From NCBI GenBank assembly GCA_943788165.1, contig CALSPF010000001.1, forward strand, positions 682,001-746,000: a stretch of DNA of 64,000 nt. Reading direction: 5' to 3'. Position numbers and translations under genes: made by a program. Positions 30,138-38,743 of this stretch are shown piece after piece. The notes under the pieces were generated by a model that searched no databases, was not told where the DNA came from, and worked only from the letters and a program-made list of their open reading frames with translations. Each line of letters begins with the position of its first letter. Within the stretch, counting starts at the first letter, position 1. Origin of the DNA: an uncultured Flavobacteriaceae bacterium (lineage in GTDB: Bacteria > Bacteroidota > Bacteroidia > Flavobacteriales > Flavobacteriaceae).

Positions 30138-31055
30138 TTATTTAATTTTTGATGTCCCTGGGAAAAACATGTTGACGTTTTCGGTGTAAGCTTTGTAATC
30201 TGGTCGCTTTTGAAGGGAATAATACTCTGCTGGTTTTGCGCCGGTTAGATGTACCAAACTTGTGTACATGACCAGTGAAACAAATAATAGTCCGAGGCCC
30301 AACAAGACCCAAAGAACAGTAGATTCATTTGATTCTAGGGCGATCCAAGACGGAATTGCCAAGATGATGAGTGCATTCCATACCATCCATTCGGCGAAGT
30401 AATTGGGATGACGTGTGTATTTCCAGAGACCAATAGTGCAAACTTTGTTGCGCTGTTGTTCTTTTTTCATTTTTCGAAGAAAGCTGAGTTTTTGCTGATC
30501 AGCAATGGACTCCATTACAAAAGATGCGATCCAAAGCCCTAGACCAACTAGTTCAATCATAGAAATAGAAGAATTTTGGTTTGTTCCCATAATAAAGGCA
30601 GGAAAGGCAAGATAGGTGGCGTTTGCCAAACCTTGCACCAAGGCATCAATTTGCATGGCTAATTGTGTATTGGCTTTTCCGCTGCCTTCCCAGCGCAACC
30701 GCTGGTAGCGGTAACGGGGTAATTCTTGCTGAATATAGCCTTTGCGCCACAAAATAATGGCGCCCAATCCCATGCGCGCACCCATAAAGATATAGAGTAG
30801 TCCAACTCCCCAAACACGCCAAACATATCCATCGCTCATAATAATAGTAACAATGCCAATGCAAACCAAGCCCCAAGGCCAACCAATGTCCACATAGGAA
30901 AGTTTTTCTGTTTTCCAAATGGGGTAGAGAACCACGCTGCCAAAAAGAAGCAACTGTATTCCGCCACTGATCCAACCTATTTCTGAAAGTGTTGCAGTGC
31001 TGAGTATGAGGGCACAACCCAGTAAAAAAGGAAAAAGAGGTTTGCTGTATTTCAT
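30138..31055 (-). CDS. DUF1295 membrane protein (steroid 5-alpha-reductase/ICMT-like)
   Basis: 305 residues, about six to eight membrane helices. The C-terminal cytosolic motif GLWKYTRHPNYFAEWMVW is the signature of the DUF1295/isoprenylcysteine methyltransferase-like family and is the cofactor-binding region in homologues. Members are suspected lipid or sterol double-bond reductases or methyltransferases; neither activity can be settled here. A 55-codon gene ends 1 bp upstream of its ATG, so the two are probably cotranscribed. Confidence 0.85.
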   Translation of the reverse strand: MKYSKPLFPFLLGCALILSTATLSEIGWISGGIQLLLFGSVVLYPIWKTEKLSYVDIGWPWGLVCIGIVTIIMSDGYVWRVWGVGLLYIFMGARMGLGAIILWRKGYIQQELPRYRYQRLRWEGSGKANTQLAMQIDALVQGLANATYLAFPAFIMGTNQNSSISMIELVGLGLWIASFVMESIADQQKLSFLRKMKKEQQRNKVCTIGLWKYTRHPNYFAEWMVWNALIILAIPSWIALESNESTVLWVLLGLGLLFVSLVMYTSLVHLTGAKPAEYYSLQKRPDYKAYTENVNMFFPGTSKIK

Positions 31056-31056
31056 T

Positions 31057-31224
31057 TTAGGATTTATTATTATCGTTTTTTTTGCCCAGTGTCATACCAA
31101 ATCCAGCACCAAGTGCAATGCCAACACAAATCCATAACCCCATATTGTCTGTAGAAGCCCCTAAAACGGCTCCTATGGCGACACCAAAGCCCGCGCCTAA
31201 AGCGATATTGTTTTCTTTTTTCAT
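31057..31224 (-). CDS. Small glycine-zipper membrane protein, 55 residues
   Basis: A short frame from the ATG at 31224 to TAA at 31057-31059. It begins MKKENNIALGAGFGVAIGAV and ends in a charged tail rich in Lys and Asn. Two hydrophobic, Gly/Ala-rich helices (about residues 7-23 and 28-47) carry GxxxG-like spacing (GAGFG, GAGFG again, GAVLG), the pattern of helix-packing glycine-zipper proteins. It fills the space exactly: its stop is one base before the DUF1295 ATG, and its start follows the VF530 stop directly. That packing and the periodic glycines argue it is real. No function is known. Confidence 0.75.
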   Translation of the reverse strand: MKKENNIALGAGFGVAIGAVLGASTDNMGLWICVGIALGAGFGMTLGKKNDNNKS

Positions 31225-31225
31225 C

Positions 31226-31465
31226 CTATTTCTTTTTACGAATTAATCTAAGGTAGAGATGTTCGACCTTATCTCTTGCCCATGGGGTCCTCCTCAAGAA
31301 AGTGAGGCTTGACTTAATAGAGGGATCACTTTTAAAACAATTAACATTGATTTTTTCGGCTAAGCCATCCCAACCGTGATGTGCGATAAGTTCTTCGAGT
31401 ATGGTTACTAATTTTACACCATGCATGGGGTTGTTGGGTTGTTCCTGTTGTTTTTCTGTGGACAT
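31226..31465 (-). CDS. VF530 family DNA-binding protein
   Basis: 79 residues from the ATG at 31465 (the frame stays open to 31546, but the extension overlaps rlmF and has no homology). The core, HGVKLVTILEELIAHHGWDG, then INVNCFKSDPSIKSSLTFLR and RTPWARDKVEHLY, matches the VF530/DUF2132 family. The Vibrio protein was described as DNA-binding from its structure; the cellular role is not established. It lies between rlmF (41 bp away) and the small membrane protein. Confidence 0.85.
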   Translation of the reverse strand: MSTEKQQEQPNNPMHGVKLVTILEELIAHHGWDGLAEKINVNCFKSDPSIKSSLTFLRRTPWARDKVEHLYLRLIRKKK

Positions 31466-31506
31466 CAATTGATTGGTTTGAGTAGTAATTATTTTACAAG
31501 ATAAAT

Positions 31507-32475
31507 TTATTTCATTGCACTTTTTTTCCAACGATTTTTTCGCCATTCATTTTGTTCTTCTTGGTTAAGAAACGACCAAGCAACAATCCGACTGGCTTTG
31601 TTACTGGTTCCCATTGGAATGATTTTCACTTGTTCCGTTTTGCTATTTTTCAAGAGCAATTCAATCCCTTTTAGGTGAGATTGTTTGGAAACCAATGTTG
31701 TAAACCAGAAACATTTTTTGGCAAAGTCTTCACTTTCACGGATCATGCCTTGGATGAAACTGTACTCTCCACCATCACACACAAGTTCATTGGATGCTCC
31801 TGCGAAATTGAGGGGTGGAATCTTGACTTTCTTACCCGTTAAGTTTTTTATTTTTCGGCGTGTTCCTTTTTGTGCTTCTTCCATGGAAGAGTGAAAAGGG
31901 GGATTGCAAAGAGTGAGTTCGATGTATTCATCTTGTTTGATCACTCCACGAAAAATGGCCTTAGTATTGGATTGTAATCGACAGTTTATCTTGTTGTTGA
32001 GATTCGAATTCTCAGTCACGATTTGCTGTGCAGACGCAATTGACCTTGGGTCAATATCAGAACCGATGAATTTCCATCCATATTCTACTGAACCTATAAT
32101 AGGGTAGATACAACTTGCACCCACACCAATATCTAGGCAGTTGACTGTTTCTCCTGTGGGAACCTGACCAAAGTTACTTGCACCCAGCAAATCGGCAATA
32201 TGATGAATGTAATCTGCTCGCCCAGGAATGGGGGGACAGAGGTTTTCTTGGGGGAATTCCCATTGATCAATCCCATAATAGTGTTTTAGTAAGGCTATAT
32301 TTAAAAGGCGAACCGCCAATGGGTTGGCGAAGTTCACCGAGGGATCACCCAATTTATTGGGAATGATATGATTTTTTAGCGTTGGCAATGCAGCGATTAA
32401 GGCCGCTAAGTCATAGCGGTCTCGGTTTTTATTCCGTGGATGTAAGCGTGTTTTTTCGACTTGTTTATTTTTCAA
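31507..32475 (-). CDS. rlmF: 23S rRNA (adenine-1618-N6)-methyltransferase RlmF
   Basis: 322 residues. The N-terminal LHPRNKNRDRYDLAALI is the RlmF signature, the SAM motif is CLDIGVGASCIYP, and the catalytic N6-adenine motif NPPF occurs in LCNPPFHSS. It methylates A1618 of 23S rRNA in E. coli. The most likely start is a TTG at 32475, six codons before the conserved block, because no ATG lies between it and the upstream stop. It is followed by VF530. Confidence 0.92.
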   Translation of the reverse strand: MKNKQVEKTRLHPRNKNRDRYDLAALIAALPTLKNHIIPNKLGDPSVNFANPLAVRLLNIALLKHYYGIDQWEFPQENLCPPIPGRADYIHHIADLLGASNFGQVPTGETVNCLDIGVGASCIYPIIGSVEYGWKFIGSDIDPRSIASAQQIVTENSNLNNKINCRLQSNTKAIFRGVIKQDEYIELTLCNPPFHSSMEEAQKGTRRKIKNLTGKKVKIPPLNFAGASNELVCDGGEYSFIQGMIRESEDFAKKCFWFTTLVSKQSHLKGIELLLKNSKTEQVKIIPMGTSNKASRIVAWSFLNQEEQNEWRKNRWKKSAMK

Positions 32476-32510
32476 ATAATTGTTCTTTGGAGTTATATTA
32501 AGCTGCTATG

Positions 32511-33572
32511 CTAATCATTTTTGGTAAAATAGCCTTCGTTGGAGATAGCTGCATCACTCACAAAAATGCTGGCTGTTTTAAACCAGACTTCCGCATAGTT
32601 TCCATCAGCATATTGTTTTTGGATGTCTCCTCCATGGGTTTCTGCTCCAGAGCACCAATTTTTGTTGATTTCAGGCGACTTTCCATTGGTTTGATTGTAG
32701 GAGCCTAGTTTAAAGAAAAGCCCCTCATGAGCATAAGCATTTTCACGTTCTAAGCCATCTTGTCCAACGGGCACAAACAAGTCCTGAGTTTGCTGAGGAA
32801 TAGCTTCTGTGGTTTTGTATTCTGATTGAATCAGGTTTTTACTAAATGTTTTGGTTTCATGGTTTGGGCTGCTAAACGTTAACTCCATTTTCCCCTCTTT
32901 CACTTCGATAGCATAGCTAAACTCTTCTCCTAAAGCAATTCCCTCTTCTGGTTCTGCTGGGGGAGTGGCTGCGTCTGTTCCAACAACGGCAAAGTCATTG
33001 CCCCATACGGCTGTAGAAAAATCCCATCTGCCCGTATTTTCCTCGCCAGCGGTGTTGATTTCATAATGCCAAAAAACAGAGCCTTTGCTGTGTCCAGGGA
33101 ATTTCTTGTAGAATATTTTTAAGGGTTCATTCTCATGTCCATCGGCACTGTGTATTTGCCCTACCACCACAGAGTGGGAAGCCGCTACACGGGCATCGCC
33201 TGTTGCCGACACATTCATGACTTTTAGGGTAGCCGACAATTTGGCTGGCGTCATGGCCGACCATTTTTTAGTCTGAGCCAATTCGGTACGCGTATTGTTT
33301 GACGTTCCATGAGTGTCTCCCGCATTGGGCGCTTTGTAAACCACCCAGTTGGTTTCTCCCTCCTGTGTAGTGTAGAAGAAATCTTTTTGCTCGAAATTTT
33401 TGGCTTCACCTGCATTTGATCCATCCCCTAAAATTAAATTCCAGTGTTGAAAAAAGGGAATTACCTCACTGGCATAAGGGGCTTTTTTGACCTTATTGGA
33501 ACAGTTGATGAATAGAAGGAAAGCATTTAAGATTAATGATATAGTTGCCGTTGTATTGATCGTTTTATTCAT
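32511..33572 (-). CDS. Alginate lyase, polysaccharide lyase family 7
   Basis: 353 residues from the ATG at 33572; an in-frame TTG at 33596 is less likely because the signal peptide begins at the ATG. A hydrophobic N-terminal segment ends at INC, so it is exported and possibly a lipoprotein. The three PL7 catalytic strands are present: RTELAQ, QIH (in VVVGQIHS) and FFKLGSYNQ, containing the active Gln, His and Tyr. QIH rather than QVH is associated in the family with polyguluronate or mixed alginate. There is no susC/susD pair and no other lyase nearby, so it is not in a polysaccharide utilisation locus in this window. Confidence 0.88.
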   Translation of the reverse strand: MNKTINTTATISLILNAFLLFINCSNKVKKAPYASEVIPFFQHWNLILGDGSNAGEAKNFEQKDFFYTTQEGETNWVVYKAPNAGDTHGTSNNTRTELAQTKKWSAMTPAKLSATLKVMNVSATGDARVAASHSVVVGQIHSADGHENEPLKIFYKKFPGHSKGSVFWHYEINTAGEENTGRWDFSTAVWGNDFAVVGTDAATPPAEPEEGIALGEEFSYAIEVKEGKMELTFSSPNHETKTFSKNLIQSEYKTTEAIPQQTQDLFVPVGQDGLERENAYAHEGLFFKLGSYNQTNGKSPEINKNWCSGAETHGGDIQKQYADGNYAEVWFKTASIFVSDAAISNEGYFTKND

Positions 33573-33684
33573 TTCTTGGTATTTACTTTTACTCAATTAT
33601 TTTAGGTGGTCTGGAAAAGCGGTTCAGTTGTTTTTTGTAGATGCGTTTCCTTTTTTTAAACAGAACAATTTACAATAATACTTC

Positions 33685-33692
33685 TATATTTG
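33685..33692 (+). promoter_or_regulatory. -7 promoter element (TATATTTG) for the yheT-like gene
   Basis: An exact TAnnTTTG match in the 170-bp divergent spacer, 50 nt before the ATG of the alpha/beta hydrolase. No TTG at standard spacing. Confidence 0.45.
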
Positions 33693-33742
33693 AGGAATAG
33701 TGATTTAATTGTTTATTCTTCTTCGATAACAACCTTTTAAAC

Positions 33743-34696
33743 ATGCCAATTATAGCAGCGGACTACCAACCAAGCTTTCCTTTTCGAAATGGACACATTA
33801 ACACGGTGTACAGTTCCCTGTTTCGAAAAATCAAGCCCCTGCCATTTGTACGGAAAAGAATTGAAACCGCAGATGAAGATTTCTTGGACATCGATTTTCT
33901 TGAAAATGGAAGTGATAAAATAGTGATTCTTTGTCATGGGTTAGAGGGGAGTAGTTCTTCCAAGTACATTCAAGCCACTGCGCGTCTATTGCATGAGAAT
34001 GGCTATTCCATAGCCGCAATGAATTATCGCTTTTGCAGTGGTGAAATAAATAGGCAACTGATCACCTATCACAGTGGTAGAACCGAAGATTTGAATACGG
34101 TAATCAATGAGGTCCTGCCTCATTATACGGCTGTTTATTTGGTTGGTTTCAGTTTGGGCGGAAATTTGGTACTAAAGTATAGCGGAGATGGTCTTTACCC
34201 CATACACCCGAAAATTAAGGCCACTGTTGGCATTTCGGTACCGGTAGATTTACACGGATCTTCTTTGGTGTTGCAGAAAGGTGAGAACCTCATATATACT
34301 TGGCGTTTCCTAATTACACTTGCCAAAAAGATTAGACTCAAGCACAAACAATATCCCGAGCAAGTGGATGTTAGCTTATTGAAAAAAGTGATAAAACTGA
34401 TTGATTTTGATGAGCACTATACCAGTAAACTCAATGGCTTTAGCGACGCTAAGGATTATTATGCCAAAGCGAATTGCAAGCAGTTTCTTTCCTCCATCAA
34501 GCTACCTGCATTACTTATTAACGCTTTAGATGATCCCTTTTTATCAGCTTCCTGCTTTCCTTATGCAGAAACCGAAAAGAACAAAAATTTTTCCCTAATG
34601 ACTCCTTCCCATGGTGGGCATGTTGGTTTTGTTTCTTCTGGCCAAGAATACTATTGGGTGGAAAAAGAAATCCTTTCGTTTCTTGATAAAAATTGA
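33743..34696 (+). CDS. YheT-family alpha/beta hydrolase
   Basis: 317 residues. The N-terminal FPFRNGHINTVYSSLFR is typical of the YheT/ABHD1-3-like family. The oxyanion region is CHGLEGSSSSKY, the Ser nucleophile is in GFSLGGN, an acidic residue is in NALDDPFL and the catalytic His in SHGGHVGF. Probably a cytosolic carboxyl-ester hydrolase; the substrate is unknown. Transcribed alone, with a bidirectional terminator 14 bp after the stop separating it from the convergent lpd. Confidence 0.88.
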   Translation: MPIIAADYQPSFPFRNGHINTVYSSLFRKIKPLPFVRKRIETADEDFLDIDFLENGSDKIVILCHGLEGSSSSKYIQATARLLHENGYSIAAMNYRFCSGEINRQLITYHSGRTEDLNTVINEVLPHYTAVYLVGFSLGGNLVLKYSGDGLYPIHPKIKATVGISVPVDLHGSSLVLQKGENLIYTWRFLITLAKKIRLKHKQYPEQVDVSLLKKVIKLIDFDEHYTSKLNGFSDAKDYYAKANCKQFLSSIKLPALLINALDDPFLSASCFPYAETEKNKNFSLMTPSHGGHVGFVSSGQEYYWVEKEILSFLDKN

Positions 34697-34709
34697 TAGG
34701 AAAAAAAAT

Positions 34710-34732
34710 AAAGCCCTCAGAAAGAGGGCTTT
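34710..34732. terminator. Bidirectional intrinsic terminator
   Basis: AAAGCCCTC-AGAAA-GAGGGCTTT: a perfect 9-bp stem with a 5-nt loop. On the plus strand it is followed by an A/T-rich tract, and on the minus strand the 3' flank is a run of T (complement of the A-run at 34701-34710). It sits between the convergent yheT-like gene and lpd and can serve both. Confidence 0.85.
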
Positions 34733-34754
34733 AAAAATATAAAAGAAGGTTTAT

Positions 34755-36143
34755 TTACAGGTGAATCACTTCGTCATAAGCATCGGCTACGGCCTCCATC
34801 ATCGCCTCACTCATGGTCGGGTGGGGGTGAACGGCTTTTAGCACCTCATGGCCAGTGGTTTCGAGCTTACGTCCGAGTACCGCCTCAGCGATCATGTCGG
34901 TAACGCCGGCGCCAATCATGTGGCAACCAAGCCATTCGCCGTATTTGGCGTCAAAAATCACTTTCACAAAACCTTCAGAGGTTCCGCTGGCTTGTGCTTT
35001 TCCAGAGGCAGAGAAAGGAAACTTTCCTACTTTGATGTCATAACCTTGTTCTTTGGCTTGGGCTTCGGTCATTCCAACAGAGGCAATCTCTGGGAAACTA
35101 TACGTACATCCAGGGATATTGCCATAATCCAGTGGCTCTACCTTATGTCCAGCAATTTTTTCAACACATAAAATTCCTTCGGCAGAAGCAACGTGGGCGA
35201 GGGCTTGTCCTTTGGTTACATCTCCAATGGCATAGTAGCCTGGGAGGTTGGTTTGGTAAAAATCGTTCACCAAGATCTTATCGCGGTCAACAGCGATTCC
35301 TACATCTTGTAAGCCAAGGTTTTCGATATTGGTTTTAATTCCAACGGCAGAAAGAACGATATCGGCTTTAAGCGTTTCTTCGCCCATGACCGTTTTGATG
35401 GTTGCCGTAACGCCTTTTCCTTTGATGTCTACCTTGGTCACTTCAGCTGAAGTAAGGATATTGACTCCTGCTTTCTTGAAGGAGCGTTCCAATTGCTTGG
35501 AAATTTCCTCATCTTCTACGGGTACAATGCGGTCTTGGTATTCAACCACCGTTACTTCTGTTCCCATGGCGTTGTAGAAGTAGGCAAATTCAATTCCAAT
35601 GGCGCCAGAACCCACTACAATGAGTTTTTTGGGCTGTTTGGGTAAAGTCATGGCTTCGCGATAACCAATGACTTTTTTTCCGTCCTGTGGCAAGTTAGGT
35701 AACTCACGTGAGCGAGCCCCTGTTGCGAGGATAATATGGTCGGCTTGATAGATTTCTTCTTTGCCGTCTAGTAGAACGCTTACTTGTTTCTTGGGCAATA
35801 CTTTCCCAAAACCATTCAAGACATCAATCTTATTTTTTTTCATCAAGAATTTAACTCCTTTGCTCATGCCAGCAGCTACATTACGGCTACGGTAGACTAC
35901 AGCGTCAAAATCTTTGTCGTATTCTTTAACGGTTAATCCGTAATCTTCTGCATGTTTGAGGTAATCAAACACTTGTGCAGATTTGATCAAAGCTTTGGTT
36001 GGAATACATCCCCAGTTAAGGCAAACTCCTCCAAGGCTTTCTTTTTCTACGACGGCAGTTTTAAGGCCTAATTGTGAAGCGCGAATGGCGGTTACATAGC
36101 CTCCAGGGCCGCTTCCAATTACAATGATGTCATATTTCGTCAT
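34755..36143 (-). CDS. lpd: Dihydrolipoyl dehydrogenase Lpd
   Basis: 462 residues, complete. FAD site GSGPGGYVTAI, redox-active disulfide in GGVCLNWGCIPTKAL (two Cys five residues apart), NAD site VVGSGAIGIEFA, second FAD motif YYAIGDV, and the catalytic His-Glu pair in HPHPTMSEA. It is the E3 component of the 2-oxoacid dehydrogenase complexes and the glycine cleavage system; gcvT also occurs in this window. It has its own upstream -7 element between it and msrB. Confidence 0.96.
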   Translation of the reverse strand: MTKYDIIVIGSGPGGYVTAIRASQLGLKTAVVEKESLGGVCLNWGCIPTKALIKSAQVFDYLKHAEDYGLTVKEYDKDFDAVVYRSRNVAAGMSKGVKFLMKKNKIDVLNGFGKVLPKKQVSVLLDGKEEIYQADHIILATGARSRELPNLPQDGKKVIGYREAMTLPKQPKKLIVVGSGAIGIEFAYFYNAMGTEVTVVEYQDRIVPVEDEEISKQLERSFKKAGVNILTSAEVTKVDIKGKGVTATIKTVMGEETLKADIVLSAVGIKTNIENLGLQDVGIAVDRDKILVNDFYQTNLPGYYAIGDVTKGQALAHVASAEGILCVEKIAGHKVEPLDYGNIPGCTYSFPEIASVGMTEAQAKEQGYDIKVGKFPFSASGKAQASGTSEGFVKVIFDAKYGEWLGCHMIGAGVTDMIAEAVLGRKLETTGHEVLKAVHPHPTMSEAMMEAVADAYDEVIHL

Positions 36144-36166
36144 AATTTTTCCAGTTAAATTCGGTG

Positions 36167-36174
36167 CAAAGATA
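36167..36174 (-). promoter_or_regulatory. -7 promoter element (TATCTTTG) for lpd
   Basis: The minus strand reads TATCTTTG, an exact TAnnTTTG match 23 nt upstream of the lpd ATG and downstream of the msrB stop, so lpd can be transcribed apart from the msrB pair. Confidence 0.5.
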
Positions 36175-36188
36175 GGAAATAGAAGTGA

Positions 36189-36590
36189 CTAGTCCTCGCT
36201 TGGTTTAAAATCTATACTGGCAGAATTGACACAGTAGCGTTGACCGGTCGCTGTGGGCCCATCATCAAAGATGTGTCCTTGGTGACCCCCGCAATTGGCG
36301 CATAAAATTTCTACCCGCAGCACGCCTAGCGTGCTGTCCTTGCGGTATTCGATGGTGCCGCCAATACTTTTATCGTAAGATGGCCAGCCACAACCACTGT
36401 CAAACTTAGAGGAAGCCTCGTAGAGGGCTTCTCCACAGCCCTTACAAACATAGGTACCTTGTGCATGATGGTCGTTGTATTTTCCGCTAAAAGGGCGTTC
36501 GGTCCCTGCTTCGCGCAGTATGCGGTATTCGTCTGGGGAAAGGACAGCTTTCCATTCGGCATCGGTTTTGTTAACAGGGTATTTACTCAT
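36189..36590 (-). CDS. msrB: Peptide-methionine (R)-S-oxide reductase MsrB, cytosolic copy
   Basis: 133 residues, no signal peptide. Two zinc-binding CxxC pairs (CKGC and CANC), the family block FDSGCGWPSY, and the catalytic Cys in RYCVNSAS. It reduces the R epimer of methionine sulfoxide in proteins using thioredoxin. An additional Cys in SGCGWPS is where many MsrBs have a resolving Cys. The start overlaps the stop of the exported MsrB copy by 8 bp, so the two paralogues are translationally coupled. Confidence 0.95.
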   Translation of the reverse strand: MSKYPVNKTDAEWKAVLSPDEYRILREAGTERPFSGKYNDHHAQGTYVCKGCGEALYEASSKFDSGCGWPSYDKSIGGTIEYRKDSTLGVLRVEILCANCGGHQGHIFDDGPTATGQRYCVNSASIDFKPSED

Positions 36591-37086
36591 TTTCTGCAGG
36601 GATAAAGGCCAGAGCGGCCGAATTAATACAATGGCGCTTGCCGGTGGTAGCTCGCGGTCCGTCGTTGAACATATGTCCTAGGTGACCGCCGCAAACACTG
36701 CACTTTAATTCCGTACGGGCATACCCAATTTTATAGTCGACATCATATTCAAGGTTCTCATCAACACCACGGTCAAAAGAAGGCCAGCCGGTTCCAGAGT
36801 CAAACTTATGTTCCGATTTGTAGAGCGGGCTTTTGCATCCGGCACAAACATAAGCACCTTCAGCTTTGTTGTTATTGAGTGGTCCAGAAAAAGCGCGTTC
36901 GGTCGCTGCTTGGCGTAAAACTCGGTAGGAGAGGGGTGTTAAAATCTCTTGCCATTCAGCATCTGTTTTCACCACTTCATAGGAGGTTTCTTTTGCTGAT
37001 TTCTTGGTTGTTTTTTTCTGTTGACAACTTCCAATTACAGGAAATAAGAACAGAATAAGGAACAATCTTTTGAACGTCAATTGCAT
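36583..37086 (-). CDS. msrB: MsrB, exported lipoprotein copy
   Basis: 167 residues. A lipoprotein signal peptide (LFLILFLFPVIGSC, Cys21) is followed by a Lys-rich linker and a full MsrB domain: CAGC and CSVC zinc pairs, FDSGTGWPSF, and catalytic Cys in RHCINSAA. The position of the cytosolic copy's extra Cys is Thr here (SGTGWPS), so the recycling chemistry may differ. It would repair oxidised methionine in the envelope. A -33/-7-like arrangement, TTG-18 nt-TAACTTTA with one mismatch, lies upstream on this strand. Confidence 0.92.
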   Translation of the reverse strand: MQLTFKRLFLILFLFPVIGSCQQKKTTKKSAKETSYEVVKTDAEWQEILTPLSYRVLRQAATERAFSGPLNNNKAEGAYVCAGCKSPLYKSEHKFDSGTGWPSFDRGVDENLEYDVDYKIGYARTELKCSVCGGHLGHMFNDGPRATTGKRHCINSAALAFIPAENE

Positions 37087-37411
37087 GATGTATTTTTTAT
37101 TAAAGTTACGATATAAGGGCTAATGTCAAAGGCCATGCCAATTTCTTTATTTGTGATTTTTAAACAATTTGAGAGCTTGAATAGACCTAAAGTTTTACTT
37201 TAAGTAGAATTAAATAAACGATAAAATAAAATTAAATCATACATTTAAATAAAACTGTTTAATTCTATGATAAATAGTTCTTTAATGCATATAATAAGTT
37301 TTTCTTATAGCCTCGTTCGCTGCCTAATTTCAATATATTTTTTTGATAAATTCATCTGCTCAGACAAAAAAGATTGTATCTTGAAAATTATAGACTATAT
37401 GATATTGCATT
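37087..37411. other. AT-rich intergenic region, 325 bp
   Basis: The longest non-coding stretch of the window, between the divergent lipoprotein msrB and the UMF1 transporter. It is markedly AT-rich, with several ATTTAAA-like tracts. No ORF of credible length, tRNA, repeat array or strong hairpin was found. On the minus strand, TTG-18 nt-TAACTTTA near 37095-37130 could be the msrB promoter. No exact TAnnTTTG was seen for the transporter. Confidence 0.6.
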
Positions 37412-38743
37412 ATGCTTGAAACAAAAAATGGCCTAGCCAAAGGAAGTAAAAAATTGATCAATGCTTGGGCCTTCTATGACTGGGCCAACTCGGTGTATTC
37501 GTTGGTGATTTCCTCAGCTATTTTCCCCATATATTATGCAGCGCTATTTGCTGAGAATAATCAGATTGATTTCTTTGGCTATGACGTCAAAAATACGGCC
37601 ATGATCAGTTTTGTGACAGGCTGTGCATTTTTGGTGGTGGCCTTTATTTCTCCCTTACTTTCTGGAATAGCTGATTTTATTGGAAACAAGAAACGCTTCA
37701 TGCAGTTCTTTGTTTACCTGGGGTCATTTTCCTGTGTGGGTTTGTATTGGTTTCAATTAGAATCGATCTACCTGGGACTTTTCTTTTACTTTTTAGCCAT
37801 GATTGGCCTGTGGGCAAGTTTGGTGTTCTATAATTCCTATCTACCCGATGTGGCTTATCCCGAACAACAAGACAGAGCAAGTGCTCGTGGGTATTCGATG
37901 GGCTACATTGGCAGTGTATTGTTGCTGTTGTTTAATTTATCCATGGTCATGAAACCTGAATTGTACGGAATTGAAGGAACAGCTGGAGAAGCGGCCATGC
38001 TGGCCATGCGCTATTCTTTTGTTTCAGTTGGGGTTTGGTGGTTTTTGTTTAGTCAGGTTTCCTTGTATTTTTTACCCAAGGGGAATAAAAACAACGAAAA
38101 AATTACACGTCATATTTTGTGGAATGGATTCCGCGAACTGCGCACAGTGTACAAGCAAATGGAAGGGAACTTTCCGCTAAAACGTTATCTGACAGCCTTC
38201 TTTGTGTATTCCTTGGCCGTGCAAACGGTGATGCTGGTTGCGGCTTATTTTGGTGAAGAGGAAATTGCTTGGGGGTCTGACAGTGATAAGACTATGGGAC
38301 TAATTGTGAGCATATTACTCATACAGATTGTGGCAATTCTCGGTTCAATCCTTGCTGCACGTGCCTCTGTTCGTTTTGGGAATATCCCTACCTTGATTGT
38401 CATCAATGTGGTTTGGGCCATTATTTGTGCATATGCATTCACCATTGAAACACCGATACAGTTTTATTATGTGGCTGGCTTTGTTGGCTTGGTGATGGGA
38501 GCCATCCAATCCTCATCACGTGCGGCCTACTCAAAGTTTTTACCTACAACCGATGATACCACCTCCTATTTTAGCTTTTATGATGTCGCTGAAAAAGTAG
38601 GTATCATCATCGGGATGTTTCTATTTGGTGCCATTGACCAGATCACCGGTAGTATGCGCTATTCTATTGTGTTCTTTGGCGTTTTCTTTGTCTTTGGAGC
38701 GATCATGCTCCTGCGGGTTAACCGCAAAGTAGCTACTCTATAG
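37412..38743 (+). CDS. UMF1-type MFS transporter
   Basis: 443 residues, about 12 membrane helices. The N-terminal WAFYDWANSVYSLVI is the signature of the UMF1 (Atg22-like) branch of the major facilitator superfamily, and GIADFIGNKKRFM is the helix 2-3 loop. Substrates of bacterial members are mostly unknown, with amino-acid efflux inferred from the vacuolar relatives. The 3' end overlaps the remnant GIN-domain frame on the other strand by 11 bp. Confidence 0.9.
   Translation: MLETKNGLAKGSKKLINAWAFYDWANSVYSLVISSAIFPIYYAALFAENNQIDFFGYDVKNTAMISFVTGCAFLVVAFISPLLSGIADFIGNKKRFMQFFVYLGSFSCVGLYWFQLESIYLGLFFYFLAMIGLWASLVFYNSYLPDVAYPEQQDRASARGYSMGYIGSVLLLLFNLSMVMKPELYGIEGTAGEAAMLAMRYSFVSVGVWWFLFSQVSLYFLPKGNKNNEKITRHILWNGFRELRTVYKQMEGNFPLKRYLTAFFVYSLAVQTVMLVAAYFGEEEIAWGSDSDKTMGLIVSILLIQIVAILGSILAARASVRFGNIPTLIVINVVWAIICAYAFTIETPIQFYYVAGFVGLVMGAIQSSSRAAYSKFLPTTDDTTSYFSFYDVAEKVGIIIGMFLFGAIDQITGSMRYSIVFFGVFFVFGAIMLLRVNRKVATL

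Noticed and set aside
34710-34732. Hairpin as part of a riboswitch for lpd
   Set aside because: It lies at the 3' ends of two convergent genes and has a perfect terminator shape, so termination explains it fully.
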